A DNA stretch of 64,000 nucleotides from an uncultured Bacilli bacterium (GTDB lineage Bacteria; Bacillota_I; Bacilli_A; RF39; UBA660): positions 1-64,000 of the forward strand of contig CAKOSP010000002.1 of the NCBI GenBank assembly GCA_934102335.1. The letters run 5' to 3'. Of the stretch, positions 8,105 to 17,533 are shown piece by piece. A program made the position numbers and the translations under genes. The notes under the pieces are model-generated. The model was not told where the DNA came from. It saw only the letters and a list, made by a program, of their open reading frames with translations, and made no database searches. Numbering within the stretch: the first letter of the stretch is position 1; every line of letters begins with the position of its first letter.

Positions 8105-9491
8105 AATTATTAAATTTATTTTTCTTTTTTAGATTATGTATTACGTAAGTACTTCCACCAAGAATACCCACTAATAAAGCAATAGATATAAATGCTCCAG
8201 TTTTAGGATTTTCTACGGCTGCGTTACTTTCATTTTTTACTTCTGATTTTCCTTCTTCATTTAAACGATTAATTTTAAATACATACTCTCTTTCAGATTC
8301 GTTTTCAGCTATTACTACTACTTTTAAAGTATTTAATCCCACATTTAAATCAGAAAGAACCATATAATCTAACGTTACATCACGCCCATTTAATAAAGTA
8401 ATGTATTCGCCAACTAATTCATCTTTATAATAGTACTTGCAAACCCTATTAGGAGAATTATCTTCACATTTTTCTACTACGTCAGCGAATGGAATAATTT
8501 CATTTTCGTACTTATCATTAATTATATATAAAGAACCAGATTTACTATCAACATATGTAAATTCATTTTCGTCTATACATAATATATTGTCTTGATTTAC
8601 TTTTGTATAGCATGAAGCCAATTTATTAACTTTGTTTTCTATAGTTAATTCATATTCAGCCTTATCTTTATCAAAATTTATATCTTTGTCAATAAAGCCA
8701 AATTTGTATAAATAATTATTATTTGATCTAGTGTCTTCTCTAGTAATATTTATTGAATGAGTTTTAATAGTACCATCTTCGGCTGTAACATAAATATAAA
8801 ATATGTTTTGGCCATATTCTAACTTACGACGTCCTATATCTCCACTTACAGTAGCCTTAGCATTATATTTTTGAGCAGCTATATTAACTGAGTCTTTTTG
8901 AGTTGTATAGTTATAAACTGGATTTCTATCTCCGAAAGGCTCAACTACATCATCATCAATTAATACTTGAGCTAGTTTATTGTTGTTTGACATAACTCTA
9001 AAGTTTTTAGTAATTGTTGCAGCTGATGTAATATTATCACTTGTATCAGTAAGGGTAATAGTTCCAACTTTTATATTACTATCGTATCCTTCACCAGATT
9101 CACCAGAAAAATAAATATCAGCAATTTTAAAGGTTCCTGTTACACTACTTGTTGATTTTACAGTACAGTTATAATTATAGTTTTCTTCGTTTTTGGTACA
9201 AACCTCGCTTGAGTTTGTTGAACCATTCCAAGCTTCTGCTGGAACAAAAAATGATGTTTTTCCATCAAAGTAATCGGTAATTCCATCAGATAAGTGAATA
9301 GTCATTGAAATCGATTTAATATTTGCAGAACTTGTACCATAAATTTCACAATGAGATTTTGCCTCTGGTTTTATTTTATCTGTAGAACATTTAAGCTCTA
9401 AAGAACTATCTGCTGCTAAAACGTTTAATGGGACTATCACTGCTATTATTGCTAAAAGCATTAGAAGAACTTTTTTAACACTTTTTATCAT
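8103..9491 (-). CDS. Sortase-anchored surface protein with cohesin-like and cadherin-like domains
   Basis: A signal peptide (residues 1-26, ending VLAADSS) precedes a cohesin/Ig-like beta domain (about 28-180). A cadherin-like beta-sandwich repeat follows (about 188-252; LEYGQNIFYIYVTAEDGT is typical of that family), then another weakly conserved region. The C-terminus has a sorting signal: NPKTGA, a hydrophobic stretch and the basic tail KKKNK. NPKTG resembles class B or D sortase motifs rather than LPXTG. The obvious candidate enzyme in the window is the sortase at 23684-25258. The role on the surface is unknown; adhesion or scaffold is inference. Confidence 0.75.
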   Translation of the reverse strand: MIKSVKKVLLMLLAIIAVIVPLNVLAADSSLELKCSTDKIKPEAKSHCEIYGTSSANIKSISMTIHLSDGITDYFDGKTSFFVPAEAWNGSTNSSEVCTKNEENYNYNCTVKSTSSVTGTFKIADIYFSGESGEGYDSNIKVGTITLTDTSDNITSAATITKNFRVMSNNNKLAQVLIDDDVVEPFGDRNPVYNYTTQKDSVNIAAQKYNAKATVSGDIGRRKLEYGQNIFYIYVTAEDGTIKTHSINITREDTRSNNNYLYKFGFIDKDINFDKDKAEYELTIENKVNKLASCYTKVNQDNILCIDENEFTYVDSKSGSLYIINDKYENEIIPFADVVEKCEDNSPNRVCKYYYKDELVGEYITLLNGRDVTLDYMVLSDLNVGLNTLKVVVIAENESEREYVFKINRLNEEGKSEVKNESNAAVENPKTGAFISIALLVGILGGSTYVIHNLKKKNKFNN

Positions 9492-9521
9492 ATCACACCT
9501 CTATTATGCTTTTAGTGTAAC

Positions 9522-9550
9522 ATAAAAAATAGTTCTTATCAAGAACTATT
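9522..9550 (-). terminator. Terminator of galE
   Basis: AAATAGTTCTT-GAT-AAGAACTATTT plus T run on the minus strand, overlapping the galE stop. Confidence 0.8.
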
Positions 9551-10553
9551 TCTCTGTGTGTAAAACAAAGTTATAAGCATCTTTACACATATCATCTATT
9601 GTTTTTGTTGCTACAAATCCTAATTCTTCTTTTGCCTTTTTGTTATCAGCATAACAAGTAGCTATATCTCCTGGTCTTCTTGGAGCTATTTCGTATGGAA
9701 CTTCAATATTATTTACCATTTCAAAAGAATTAATCATCTCTAAAACACTATAACCATGTCCAGTGCCTAAATTATAAATAAATAGTCCATTTGTTTCTTT
9801 TTCTAACTTTTCTAAAGCATTAATATGTCCCTTTGCTAAATCAACAACATGGATATAATCTCTTACTCCAGTTCCATCTTTTGTATCATAGTCATTACCA
9901 AATACATTTAACTTAGGTAATTCTTTGTTAGCAACTTTTACAATATATGGCATTAAATTTGCTGGAATTCCTTTGGGATCTTCACCAATTAAACCACTTT
10001 CATGAGCTCCGATTGGATTAAAATATCTTAATATAGCTATATCCCAAGTATTATCTGATGTATATAAATCATTTAATATTTTTTCAACAAATAATTTACT
10101 TGTTCCATAAGGATTGGTAGTTCCTCCAATTGGATCAGATTCCTCGATTGGTACTTTTTTAGGATCACCATAAACTGTTGCGCTTGATGAAAAAACTAAT
10201 TTTTTAACATTGAATTTTTTCATTGTTTTTAATAATTTCAAGACTGTTGATACATTATTTTCATAATATTCAATAGGCTTTTCAACTGATTCTCCCACAG
10301 CTTTATAAGCAGCAAAGTCAATTACTGAATCTATTTTTTCTGTTTCAAAAATTTGTGTTAATAATTTTTCATCAATCATATCTCCCTTATAAAACTCAGG
10401 TCTTTTTCCAGTTATTTTTTCAATTTTATCTAAAACACTAATTTTAGAATTACTTAAATTGTCCAAAATAACTACTTCATAATTATTATTTAAAAGCTCT
10501 ACTGTTGTGTGAGAGCCGATGTAGCCTAGGCCACCAGTTACTAATACTTTCAT
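9546..10553 (-). CDS. galE: UDP-glucose 4-epimerase
   Basis: Interconverts UDP-glucose and UDP-galactose in the cytosol, feeding glycan and teichoic acid synthesis. It is a short-chain dehydrogenase with the NAD-binding GGLGYIGSH at residues 7-15, SSSATVYG with the catalytic Ser/Thr, YGTSK with the Tyr-Lys pair (about 149-153), and RYFNPIGAH. The 335-residue length is normal. It stands alone with its own terminator, among envelope genes. Confidence 0.92.
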   Translation of the reverse strand: MKVLVTGGLGYIGSHTTVELLNNNYEVVILDNLSNSKISVLDKIEKITGKRPEFYKGDMIDEKLLTQIFETEKIDSVIDFAAYKAVGESVEKPIEYYENNVSTVLKLLKTMKKFNVKKLVFSSSATVYGDPKKVPIEESDPIGGTTNPYGTSKLFVEKILNDLYTSDNTWDIAILRYFNPIGAHESGLIGEDPKGIPANLMPYIVKVANKELPKLNVFGNDYDTKDGTGVRDYIHVVDLAKGHINALEKLEKETNGLFIYNLGTGHGYSVLEMINSFEMVNNIEVPYEIAPRRPGDIATCYADNKKAKEELGFVATKTIDDMCKDAYNFVLHTEK

Positions 10554-10597
10554 ATAACCTCCATCATTACAGATATATTATATAATATTTTTTTAAA

Positions 10598-10630
10598 AAT
10601 AAAAAGAAGTATTAAAAATCTAATACTTCT
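10598..10630 (-). terminator. Terminator of the ABC transporter gene
   Basis: GAAGTATTAGA-TTTT-TAATACTTC followed by a T-rich tract on the minus strand, overlapping the end of the ABC gene. Confidence 0.75.
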
Positions 10631-12345
10631 GGACTATATAATTTTTTATATAATTTTGATGTTTTCATTAATTGTTTATGTGTACCTTGGCATTCAACTT
10701 TTCCATCATTTATTACATAAATTAAGTCTGCATCCATAATAGTAGAGAGTCTATGAGCAACTATTATGATAGTGTGCGTACTTACCAAATTATCTATAGT
10801 CATTTTTATATACTCTTGTGATTCATTGTCTAAAGCTGAAGTTGCTTCATCAAAAAGAATTACTTTCGTATTTTTTAAAAGGGTTCTAGCAATTGCTATT
10901 CTTTGTTTTTGACCACCAGATAAGTTAACTCCTCCTTCACCTATTAAAGTTTCATATTTTTGTGGTAAAGACATAATGTAATCATCTATATAAGCTTTTT
11001 TACAAACTTTTCTTACTTCTTGTAAAGTTACATCTTCTTTTACTAACTTGAAGTTATCAAATATTGTAGTGTTAAATAAAAATGGTGATTGTCTAATTAC
11101 TGATATATTATCTCTTAAAGATTTTTCAGTTAATTGTTCAACATTTGTATTATTGATTTTTATATTTCCACCACATGGATCAAAATACCTCAAAAGTAGA
11201 TTAAAAAGTGTTGATTTACCTTGGCCCGATTTTCCAACTATAGCAATTTTCTTATGCGGTTTTAAATCCATTGTTAAACCCTTTAAAATTAAATTTTCAT
11301 CGTCACGATATTTAAATAGTACATTATTAAAACTTATACTTACGTTCTTACTATTTATACTTTTATTTCCAAACTTTTCATCTTGATATAATCTATTATT
11401 TAATATTTCATCAATTCTTTTTAATGATACAGTTACTTTATTAAAACAAACTCCAAATTCAGAAAGTGATTCGATGACATCATCAATTCTCCAAATGTAT
11501 TTTTCAATTAGAACAAAGGATGCTAATAATACTTTACCTTCAAATACTTGAGTTGCTAAAGTAAATAGTATAATAAATTGAATTACAAAATAAAATAAAT
11601 TATTTAAAGAGTAATAAATAGTTTCACTTTTTCCAAGCTTTCTTCCTTTTTTAAATAAATTATTAATTATTAATGAAACTCTTTTACTTATATTATCCTT
11701 TATTCCTAAACCTTTAATTTCTCGAATACCAGTTAAATTTTGTGTCGCTACTTTAATATAATTATCAGATTCTTTTTTTATTTCTTCATGAAATTTTTTT
11801 AATTTTGGATAATAGACGTTTGAAAATACAAACATAACAATACATAATATTATAAGTTCAATTCCTACTATTATGGATACTGTAAAGGATATAATAACAA
11901 TAATAATGGCAATTATTAGTCTACAACTAAGTTTAATTAATTTTTTTAATAGTTCTAAGACACGATCAGGGTCATTATAAAGTCTATTTATAAATTCTCC
12001 AACCCCAATGTCTTCGAACGCTTTTGAAGGCAAATCCGTAACTTTGTTGTATAAATCTTTACTTACGTTTTCCAAAAAGCTTTTTTCCAAATGGTTATAT
12101 AATAAATCAGTTGGAAGTTGAAGAAGTACCCATGCAAATATTATTATTGAACTCCATAATATTAAACATTTAAAAAATAAATTTGCATTTTGATCCGCTA
12201 ATGCTTGAAAGGCATTTGACCAAACAAAAGCATTAACTAAAGGTTCAAAATACTTAAGTATAGTTAGCAAAACATAAGAAATAAGTTTTAATTTGTCATC
12301 TTTAAAATATCTAAACAATATTTTAAAATGTTTCAAATCTTTCAT
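10612..12345 (-). CDS. ABC exporter, fused membrane and ATPase domains
   Basis: The N-terminal half (about residues 15-310) is a six-helix type I exporter membrane domain. The C-terminal half is the ATPase, with Walker A GKSGQGKST, signature LSGGQKQRIAIAR, Walker B VILFDEATSALD and switch His in VAHRLST. At 577 aa it is a half-transporter that should act as a homodimer. No peptidase C39 domain precedes the membrane part. It has a strong site (GGAGGAAAT-ATG) and lies 50 bases downstream of a 28-codon ORF. Export of that peptide is one possibility; a lipid or drug substrate is equally possible on sequence alone. Confidence 0.85.
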   Translation of the reverse strand: MKDLKHFKILFRYFKDDKLKLISYVLLTILKYFEPLVNAFVWSNAFQALADQNANLFFKCLILWSSIIIFAWVLLQLPTDLLYNHLEKSFLENVSKDLYNKVTDLPSKAFEDIGVGEFINRLYNDPDRVLELLKKLIKLSCRLIIAIIIVIISFTVSIIVGIELIILCIVMFVFSNVYYPKLKKFHEEIKKESDNYIKVATQNLTGIREIKGLGIKDNISKRVSLIINNLFKKGRKLGKSETIYYSLNNLFYFVIQFIILFTLATQVFEGKVLLASFVLIEKYIWRIDDVIESLSEFGVCFNKVTVSLKRIDEILNNRLYQDEKFGNKSINSKNVSISFNNVLFKYRDDENLILKGLTMDLKPHKKIAIVGKSGQGKSTLFNLLLRYFDPCGGNIKINNTNVEQLTEKSLRDNISVIRQSPFLFNTTIFDNFKLVKEDVTLQEVRKVCKKAYIDDYIMSLPQKYETLIGEGGVNLSGGQKQRIAIARTLLKNTKVILFDEATSALDNESQEYIKMTIDNLVSTHTIIIVAHRLSTIMDADLIYVINDGKVECQGTHKQLMKTSKLYKKLYSPEVLDF

Positions 12346-12395
12346 ATTTCCTCCGTTATTTACTTCTTATGGGGGTTACAAAAAATGACAAGTTC

Positions 12396-12482
12396 TTATA
12401 AAGACCAATCATGAGAAAATGTCATTCTTTTTGCAGTTCTCACTCCCTTAAAAATATTTTGTTTTTGAATTTTAATGCTCAT
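12396..12482 (-). CDS. Small ORF (28 aa) upstream of the ABC exporter
   Basis: The frame begins MSIKIQKQNIFKG, has a basic middle (VRTAKRM) and ends THDWSL-like (FSHDWSL) before TAA. The reason to believe it is the initiation site: AGAGAGGAGTGAGAAA-ATG, one of the best Shine-Dalgarno matches in the window. It could be a leader peptide, a secreted signal or modified-peptide precursor, or a small regulatory protein. A long stem (AAAGAATGACA with TGTCATTTTTT) spans its last third and the gap to the transporter, which would allow attenuation. No family recognised. Confidence 0.5.
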   Translation of the reverse strand: MSIKIQKQNIFKGVRTAKRMTFSHDWSL

Positions 12483-12529
12483 TTTCTCACTCCTCTCTCT
12501 TTAAAATTCACCATAAGGATATCATGTCA

Positions 12530-12562
12530 AAAATAAAATGTCAACTATTTTTAGTTGACATC
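12530..12562 (-). terminator. Terminator of ldh
   Basis: GATGTCAACTA-AAAA-TAGTTGACAT followed by TTTATTTTT on the minus strand. Confidence 0.8.
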
Positions 12563-13474
12563 ATCTATTTTTATATTATTAATTGCCTCTTTTATAACGT
12601 TAATTGAATTTACAAGTTTTAATTTTTCTTCTTCGGTAAGTGGAATAAATATTTTTTCATTTACGCCATCTTTACCTACTACTGCAGGTGTTGAAATACA
12701 TATTTTATTTTGTTTATCCCAACTAGATACAGGTAAAATTATTTTTTTATCTTCAAGTATTGCATTCGTAATTCTTACAAGACACATTCCTATTCCATAG
12801 GCTGTAGCACCTTTTTTATTAATAATTTCATATGCAGAATTTCTAACATCTTCTTCTATTTTAAGCATTTCCTCTTTAGTTAATACTGAAGATATTTTTT
12901 TTAAAGCAATATTGGCATTACTCCAAGGAATAAATTCTGAATCTCCATGTTCGCCAATTACATATGCCTCAATATTTTTAGGACAAATATCAAGTTTTTC
13001 ACTTAACATAAATCTAAGTCTGGCTGTATCAAGAGTTGTTCCAGAACCTATTACTTTGTTTTTAGGAAGTCCACTATATACTAAAGTTAAATATGTCATA
13101 ACATCTAAAGGATTAGTAGCAACTAAAAAAATTCCCTCAAAGCCACTATTCATAACTTCTTTTACAATAGATTTAAATATTATACTATTCTTATGAATTA
13201 AATCCATTCTCGTTTCACCAACATTTTGATTGGCTCCTGCCGCTATAACAACAATTTTTGCATCTTTACAATCACTATAGTCTCCGGCTTTAACTTTTAT
13301 TTTTGAGGGGCTATATGCAAGACAATGATTTAAATCCATAGCTTCACCAATTACTTTGTCTTTATTAATATCAATAAGAATTAATTCATTAACATAATCT
13401 TTTTGATTTAAAAGAGCATAAGCATAAGCCATCCCTACATTTCCGCATCCCACTAAAACAACCTTATTATTCAT
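12551..13474 (-). CDS. ldh: L-lactate dehydrogenase
   Basis: Reduces pyruvate to lactate with NADH, regenerating NAD+ in fermentation. It has the dinucleotide fold GCGNVG near the N-terminus, the active-site loop with Gln and Arg (AGANQNVGETRMDL; Gln at this place favours lactate over malate), NPLDVMTYL, TTLDTARLR and the catalytic His in IGEHGDSE. The length (307 aa) is typical. It carries the same 19-nt leader as two TasA-like genes, so a common control of expression is possible. Confidence 0.9.
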   Translation of the reverse strand: MNNKVVLVGCGNVGMAYAYALLNQKDYVNELILIDINKDKVIGEAMDLNHCLAYSPSKIKVKAGDYSDCKDAKIVVIAAGANQNVGETRMDLIHKNSIIFKSIVKEVMNSGFEGIFLVATNPLDVMTYLTLVYSGLPKNKVIGSGTTLDTARLRFMLSEKLDICPKNIEAYVIGEHGDSEFIPWSNANIALKKISSVLTKEEMLKIEEDVRNSAYEIINKKGATAYGIGMCLVRITNAILEDKKIILPVSSWDKQNKICISTPAVVGKDGVNEKIFIPLTEEEKLKLVNSINVIKEAINNIKIDDVN

Positions 13475-13477
13475 AAT

Positions 13478-13496
13478 ATCACTTATCCTATCATTA
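13478..13496 (-). promoter_or_regulatory. 19-nt leader repeat before ldh
   Basis: TAATGATAGGATAAGTGAT, four bases before the ldh ATG, identical to the leaders at 44-62 and 2718-2736. TATGTT/TATGAT hexamers just upstream are candidate -10 elements. Confidence 0.5.
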
Positions 13497-13520
13497 ACAT
13501 CATAACATATAATTTATTAA

Positions 13521-13554
13521 AAAAAAATATAAACCAAAATTTAGTTTATATTTT
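13521..13554 (-). terminator. Terminator of the M3-like peptidase gene
   Basis: AATATAAACTAAA-TTTTGGTTTATATT followed by a T run on the minus strand. Confidence 0.75.
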
Positions 13555-14614
13555 CATGATAAAGTTTTCCTTTTTTTAAATGTTTTGTTAATTTTTTTGT
13601 ACTCCATAAATTGTGTTCTTCTAAACCATAATTATTAAGTAATATCTTTTTTTCTTTCAAAGAAGAATCAATAGACAATCTTAATAAGTTTTCTTTTGCA
13701 TACACGGGATCACTTTGATATAAATCATAATAATGTTTTGACATTACTTTTCCATAAGAATAACACTCATGCTCTAAAAATTCTAAATAGACTTTTTCGT
13801 TACTTGTGATATCCTCTGCTTCAAATGAAGCTAAAATTTTATTATACTCAGTCAAGTCTTTCATCATTAAAAAATTAGTAAGTGCTTGGATTTTTATAAT
13901 ATCTTTTTTATCATAGTTAATTTTTGATGCGAAATCTAAGAAGAACAATTCAATTGTTTCTGTATAGACTTCTTGCAAATTATTAATATTTTGTAAAGAA
14001 ACCTGTTCTAAAGTGGAATTATAATGAAATGAGTTAATATAAGCATGGATTGTTTCATGAACTATTGTTAAGGCAGTTTCTATTGTATTTTTATTAGAAT
14101 AATATACTATGGAAAGTTCTTCGGTTGGAAAAGAAAAAGTAGAATCTACAGTGCCAGTTTCTAAAGGAAAAACAAAAATGTTATCGCTGTTTGTTAAGGA
14201 TTTATAAAAACTATAAATATCTTTATCGTATTGTTTCAAAAAAATTTCTACCAAATATTGTGCATCAACTAATTTTAATTTTTTTTGTGGAAATCCGAAA
14301 TGTTTTAGGCCAAAGCTCTGAACTAACGAATCACCCAAAGCAGAAATTTTCAAGTTACTTTGATACATTTTGTCGTAATTTTCCTTAAAAGCATAATCTT
14401 CTTTGACCGTTAATAAACTTAATTTCGTATTATTAAAAAAACTTTGAAAGTCATATTTAAAATCTATATCTAGTTCATTATCTGTTATAAAATCGTTTAA
14501 GAATGCTAATTCTGATACTATTATTAATTTACTTTTTATTGAAGAACAATGTTGTAGTTTTCTATTTAAATTTAAAATTAAATCGTTTAAAAATTTTCTT
14601 TGTTTTTCACTCAT
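13541..14614 (-). CDS. M3 family-like metallopeptidase
   Basis: The centre has a zinc-binding HExxH (VHETIHAYINSF, about residue 188) with a glutamate-bearing helix about 25 residues later (LQEVYTETIELFF). This spacing and sequence match the M3 (oligopeptidase F) family. At 357 aa it is well short of the 560-600 residues usual for PepF, so the N-terminal helical part is reduced. No signal peptide, so it is probably a cytosolic oligopeptidase. Substrate unknown. Confidence 0.65.
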   Translation of the reverse strand: MSEKQRKFLNDLILNLNRKLQHCSSIKSKLIIVSELAFLNDFITDNELDIDFKYDFQSFFNNTKLSLLTVKEDYAFKENYDKMYQSNLKISALGDSLVQSFGLKHFGFPQKKLKLVDAQYLVEIFLKQYDKDIYSFYKSLTNSDNIFVFPLETGTVDSTFSFPTEELSIVYYSNKNTIETALTIVHETIHAYINSFHYNSTLEQVSLQNINNLQEVYTETIELFFLDFASKINYDKKDIIKIQALTNFLMMKDLTEYNKILASFEAEDITSNEKVYLEFLEHECYSYGKVMSKHYYDLYQSDPVYAKENLLRLSIDSSLKEKKILLNNYGLEEHNLWSTKKLTKHLKKGKLYHENIN

Positions 14615-14666
14615 AATTACCCACCTGATATTTTTTATTATAACATGAAAAATTATAATAACAATT

Positions 14667-14692
14667 AAAAAAACTAACTTTTGAAGTTAGTA
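14667..14692 (-). terminator. Terminator after the tRNA-Arg/tRNA-Pro pair
   Basis: ACTAACTT-CAA-AAGTTAGT followed by seven T on the minus strand, ten bases past the tRNA-Pro CCA. Confidence 0.85.
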
Positions 14693-14701
14693 ATTTTCAA
14701 A

Positions 14702-14778
14702 TGGTCGAGAAGACAGGATTCGAACCTGCGACCCTTTGGTCCCAAACCAAATGCACTACCAAGCTGTGCTACTTCTCG
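14702..14778 (-). tRNA. tRNA-Pro (anticodon TGG)
   Basis: The cloverleaf is readable on the minus strand: acceptor CGAGAAG/CTTCTCG, anticodon loop TTTGGGA with TGG, T arm GCAGGTTCGAATCCTGT, encoded CCA end. It is 77 nt long and cotranscribed after tRNA-Arg. Confidence 0.95.
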
Positions 14779-14798
14779 ATATAATATAATGTAATATA

Positions 14799-14875
14799 TG
14801 GTGCGCCCAGAGGGAGTCGAACCCCCAACCTTTAGATCCGTAGTCTAACGCTCTATCCAGTTGAGCTATGGGTGC
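14799..14875 (-). tRNA. tRNA-Arg (anticodon ACG)
   Basis: Minus-strand cloverleaf with anticodon stem TTAGA/TCTAA, loop CTACGGA (ACG), T arm TTGGGGGTTCGACTCCCTC-like and encoded CCA. ACG is normally edited to ICG by TadA. The acceptor stem GCACCCA/TGGGCGC has an A-C mismatch at pair 3-70; all other pairs are canonical. Confidence 0.93.
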
Positions 14876-14934
14876 ATTTCCCACGCGCATTAACATTATA
14901 TTATAAAACTTTAAAAAAAGCAATAAAAATTTGA

Positions 14935-17472
14935 TTATACCCCTAAATCAGGATGATGTTTCTTTAAAAGATATTTCCTTAAGATATCAACTGGGAACAT
15001 GCTTAATGATAAAATAATTATAAATATTAATTCTTTAATTGTTAAACCATATGTTCTAAAAATATTCCCGCCATAATAAATTATGTATATTTGAACTATG
15101 GTTATTAAACTAAATATGATAATGAAGACTTTATTTTTCAATATATTTGCAAAAACATTTATTCTAGTTGTTCTAGCATTAAAAGCATTAATTATTCCTA
15201 TAAATATAAACATTGCAAAATACGCAGTCATTAAATATTTGTTTTCAAAATCAAATCTAATAAAATTTTTAAATATATCTAGTTTTAAGAATAATATACA
15301 TAATAAGGAAGCATATAATCCATCAATAATTATTTCACTATACATATATTTATTCATAATATGCGTATTTTTGCTTTTTGGACATTCTTGCATGTATTCT
15401 AAAAGCGGTGGTTCATATGAAAATGCTAAACCTGAAAAAGTATCCATTATCATATTAAGCCAAAGCATTTGAACAATAGTTATAGGATTTTGAATGCCCA
15501 CTAAAGTTCCTACAATAGATATAATTAGAGCACAAGTATTAACGCTTAATTGGTATATTATAAATTTTCTAATACTTTTAAATATCGTTCTTCCATATAA
15601 AATTGCTTTAGTTATAGAAGAAATATTGTCATCTAAAATTACAATATCACTTGCTTCTTTTGCTACTTCGGTTCCACTTCCCATGGCAAAGCCAACATCA
15701 GCTTTTTTTAAGGCTGGAGCATCATTTACACCATCACCAGTCATACCTACAACTAATCCACTTTCTTTTAAAATAGTTACTAACCTACTTTTATCTTTAG
15801 GCATACTTCTAGCGATTACTTTAAGATGGGAATATATATTTTTTATTTCTTCATCACTTAATGAAGAAAATTCCTTACTATCTATAATAATATCTGTATA
15901 GCTTTGTACTAAACCTATTTCTTTAGCAATTGATGTTGCAGTTTCTTTACTATCGCCAGTTATCATAATAGTATTTATACCAGCTTGCTTTATTAATTCT
16001 AAACTAGATTTTGTTTCTTTTCTTACCTCATCTTTAATTCTAAGTAAACCTAGATATGTATAAATTTCTTTTTCTTTTTTGACTAATACAATAACTCTAT
16101 AACCATTGGATGTATGTTTTTTTATATCTTTAGTAATTTTTGAAGGATTTAATAATACATTTTCTTCTTTATCTAGATATTTGCTACATTTAGGAATTAA
16201 TACTTCTGCAGCACCTTTTATATAAGTTATATTATTAACTTTTATCGAACTATACTTTTTAGATGAATCAAAAACTTCATGATTTGAGGTAACTATATTT
16301 GAAAATTTAATATTCTTGGTAAATTCCGCTATAGCCTTATCTGTTATATTACCACCAATAATTTTATCCTCTGATACAAAGCATTCATTATTATATTTCA
16401 AGTTTAAAAGCACGCATTCAGGTAGTTTTGTGACATCCTTAATACTTACATTATTGTAATTTATATAATCTATTACTTCTAGCTTACCTTTGGTTAAAGT
16501 TCCTGTTTTATCAGTCAAAAGAACATTCATACTTCCACTTGTTTCAATTCCAACCAATTTTCTAACTAAAATATTATCTTTTAACATTCTTTTCATGTTA
16601 CTTGATAGCACTAAAGTTATCATCATTGGCAAACCTTCTGGTACAGCCACTACTATAATTGTTACACTTAATGTTAAAGCATATATTATGTAATCTGCCA
16701 TTTCATAAAAATTAGTAAGAGTTTTAAAAATTAAATCTAGATTATAATGATTTGATACTACTATTTCCATAAACAAATATGATAACGATGCCAAAATAGC
16801 ACCTATATAACCAATTCTACTTATTACTTTTGCTAAACCTCTTAATTTAATTTTCAATGGACTATCTGATGACTTTTCTTGTAGTTCTTTGGAAATATTA
16901 CCATATACAGTATTATCTCCTACTTCTGTTATTTTAACTTTAGCATAACCATTATATACAATTGATCCCCTATAAACTTTTGAGTCTTTAAATGAAGTCT
17001 TTTTTACTTCTTTAGTTTCACCATTTAATGCAGATTCATCAACATTAATACTACCTTCAATTACGACACCATCCGCAGGTATTTTATCTCCAGATGATAA
17101 AAGAACAATGTCTTTTACCACAACATCATCAATGGGTATAACTTGTTTTTTATTATCTCTGATAACTTTTACTTCTATTTTAGAACTATCTTCTTGTAAA
17201 CGAATAAATGCTGCTTCCGATCCATATTCTGATAAACTTGAAATAAAGGAAGCTAAAAAAACAGCTATTAAAATACCCAAAGTTTCAAACCAATCAAATG
17301 ATTTAAATATAAATATTATTTTTATTGCTAAGGCAATTAATAATATCTTGATAATTGGATCACTAAATGATTCTAAAAGTAGTTTTAAAAAACTATTTTT
17401 TTTAGTTTTAGTTAATGCATTGCTGCCATATTTTTTTCTTTGTTCTAATACTTCATTTTTTCCTAATCCCAC
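14935..17472 (-). CDS. Calcium-type P-type cation-transporting ATPase
   Basis: P2-type pump, probably exporting Ca2+. It begins with an N-terminal cation-ATPase domain (LEQRKKYGSNAL). The actuator loop ALNGETKEVKK, the phosphorylation site DKTGTLTKG, the nucleotide site YIKGAAEVL and the hinge TGDGVNDAPALKKAD follow. The transport helices include VAVPEGLPM and LWLNMIMDTFSGLAFSYEPP-type sequence typical of Ca2+ pumps. About ten helices, 845 aa, normal size. The start is a GTG with AGGTGAAG eight bases before; no ATG fits. Confidence 0.88.
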   Translation of the reverse strand: MGLGKNEVLEQRKKYGSNALTKTKKNSFLKLLLESFSDPIIKILLIALAIKIIFIFKSFDWFETLGILIAVFLASFISSLSEYGSEAAFIRLQEDSSKIEVKVIRDNKKQVIPIDDVVVKDIVLLSSGDKIPADGVVIEGSINVDESALNGETKEVKKTSFKDSKVYRGSIVYNGYAKVKITEVGDNTVYGNISKELQEKSSDSPLKIKLRGLAKVISRIGYIGAILASLSYLFMEIVVSNHYNLDLIFKTLTNFYEMADYIIYALTLSVTIIVVAVPEGLPMMITLVLSSNMKRMLKDNILVRKLVGIETSGSMNVLLTDKTGTLTKGKLEVIDYINYNNVSIKDVTKLPECVLLNLKYNNECFVSEDKIIGGNITDKAIAEFTKNIKFSNIVTSNHEVFDSSKKYSSIKVNNITYIKGAAEVLIPKCSKYLDKEENVLLNPSKITKDIKKHTSNGYRVIVLVKKEKEIYTYLGLLRIKDEVRKETKSSLELIKQAGINTIMITGDSKETATSIAKEIGLVQSYTDIIIDSKEFSSLSDEEIKNIYSHLKVIARSMPKDKSRLVTILKESGLVVGMTGDGVNDAPALKKADVGFAMGSGTEVAKEASDIVILDDNISSITKAILYGRTIFKSIRKFIIYQLSVNTCALIISIVGTLVGIQNPITIVQMLWLNMIMDTFSGLAFSYEPPLLEYMQECPKSKNTHIMNKYMYSEIIIDGLYASLLCILFLKLDIFKNFIRFDFENKYLMTAYFAMFIFIGIINAFNARTTRINVFANILKNKVFIIIFSLITIVQIYIIYYGGNIFRTYGLTIKELIFIIILSLSMFPVDILRKYLLKKHHPDLGV

Positions 17473-17533
17473 GTTGCTTCACCTATGTAAATTTATGAAG
17501 CATATATTCTTTTAATTCCTATTAATCAATTTA

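Noticed and set aside
14641..14900. Possible integration site at the tRNA pair
   Set aside because: Both tRNAs are complete, no integrase or duplicated tRNA end is nearby, and the flanking genes are ordinary chromosomal ones.
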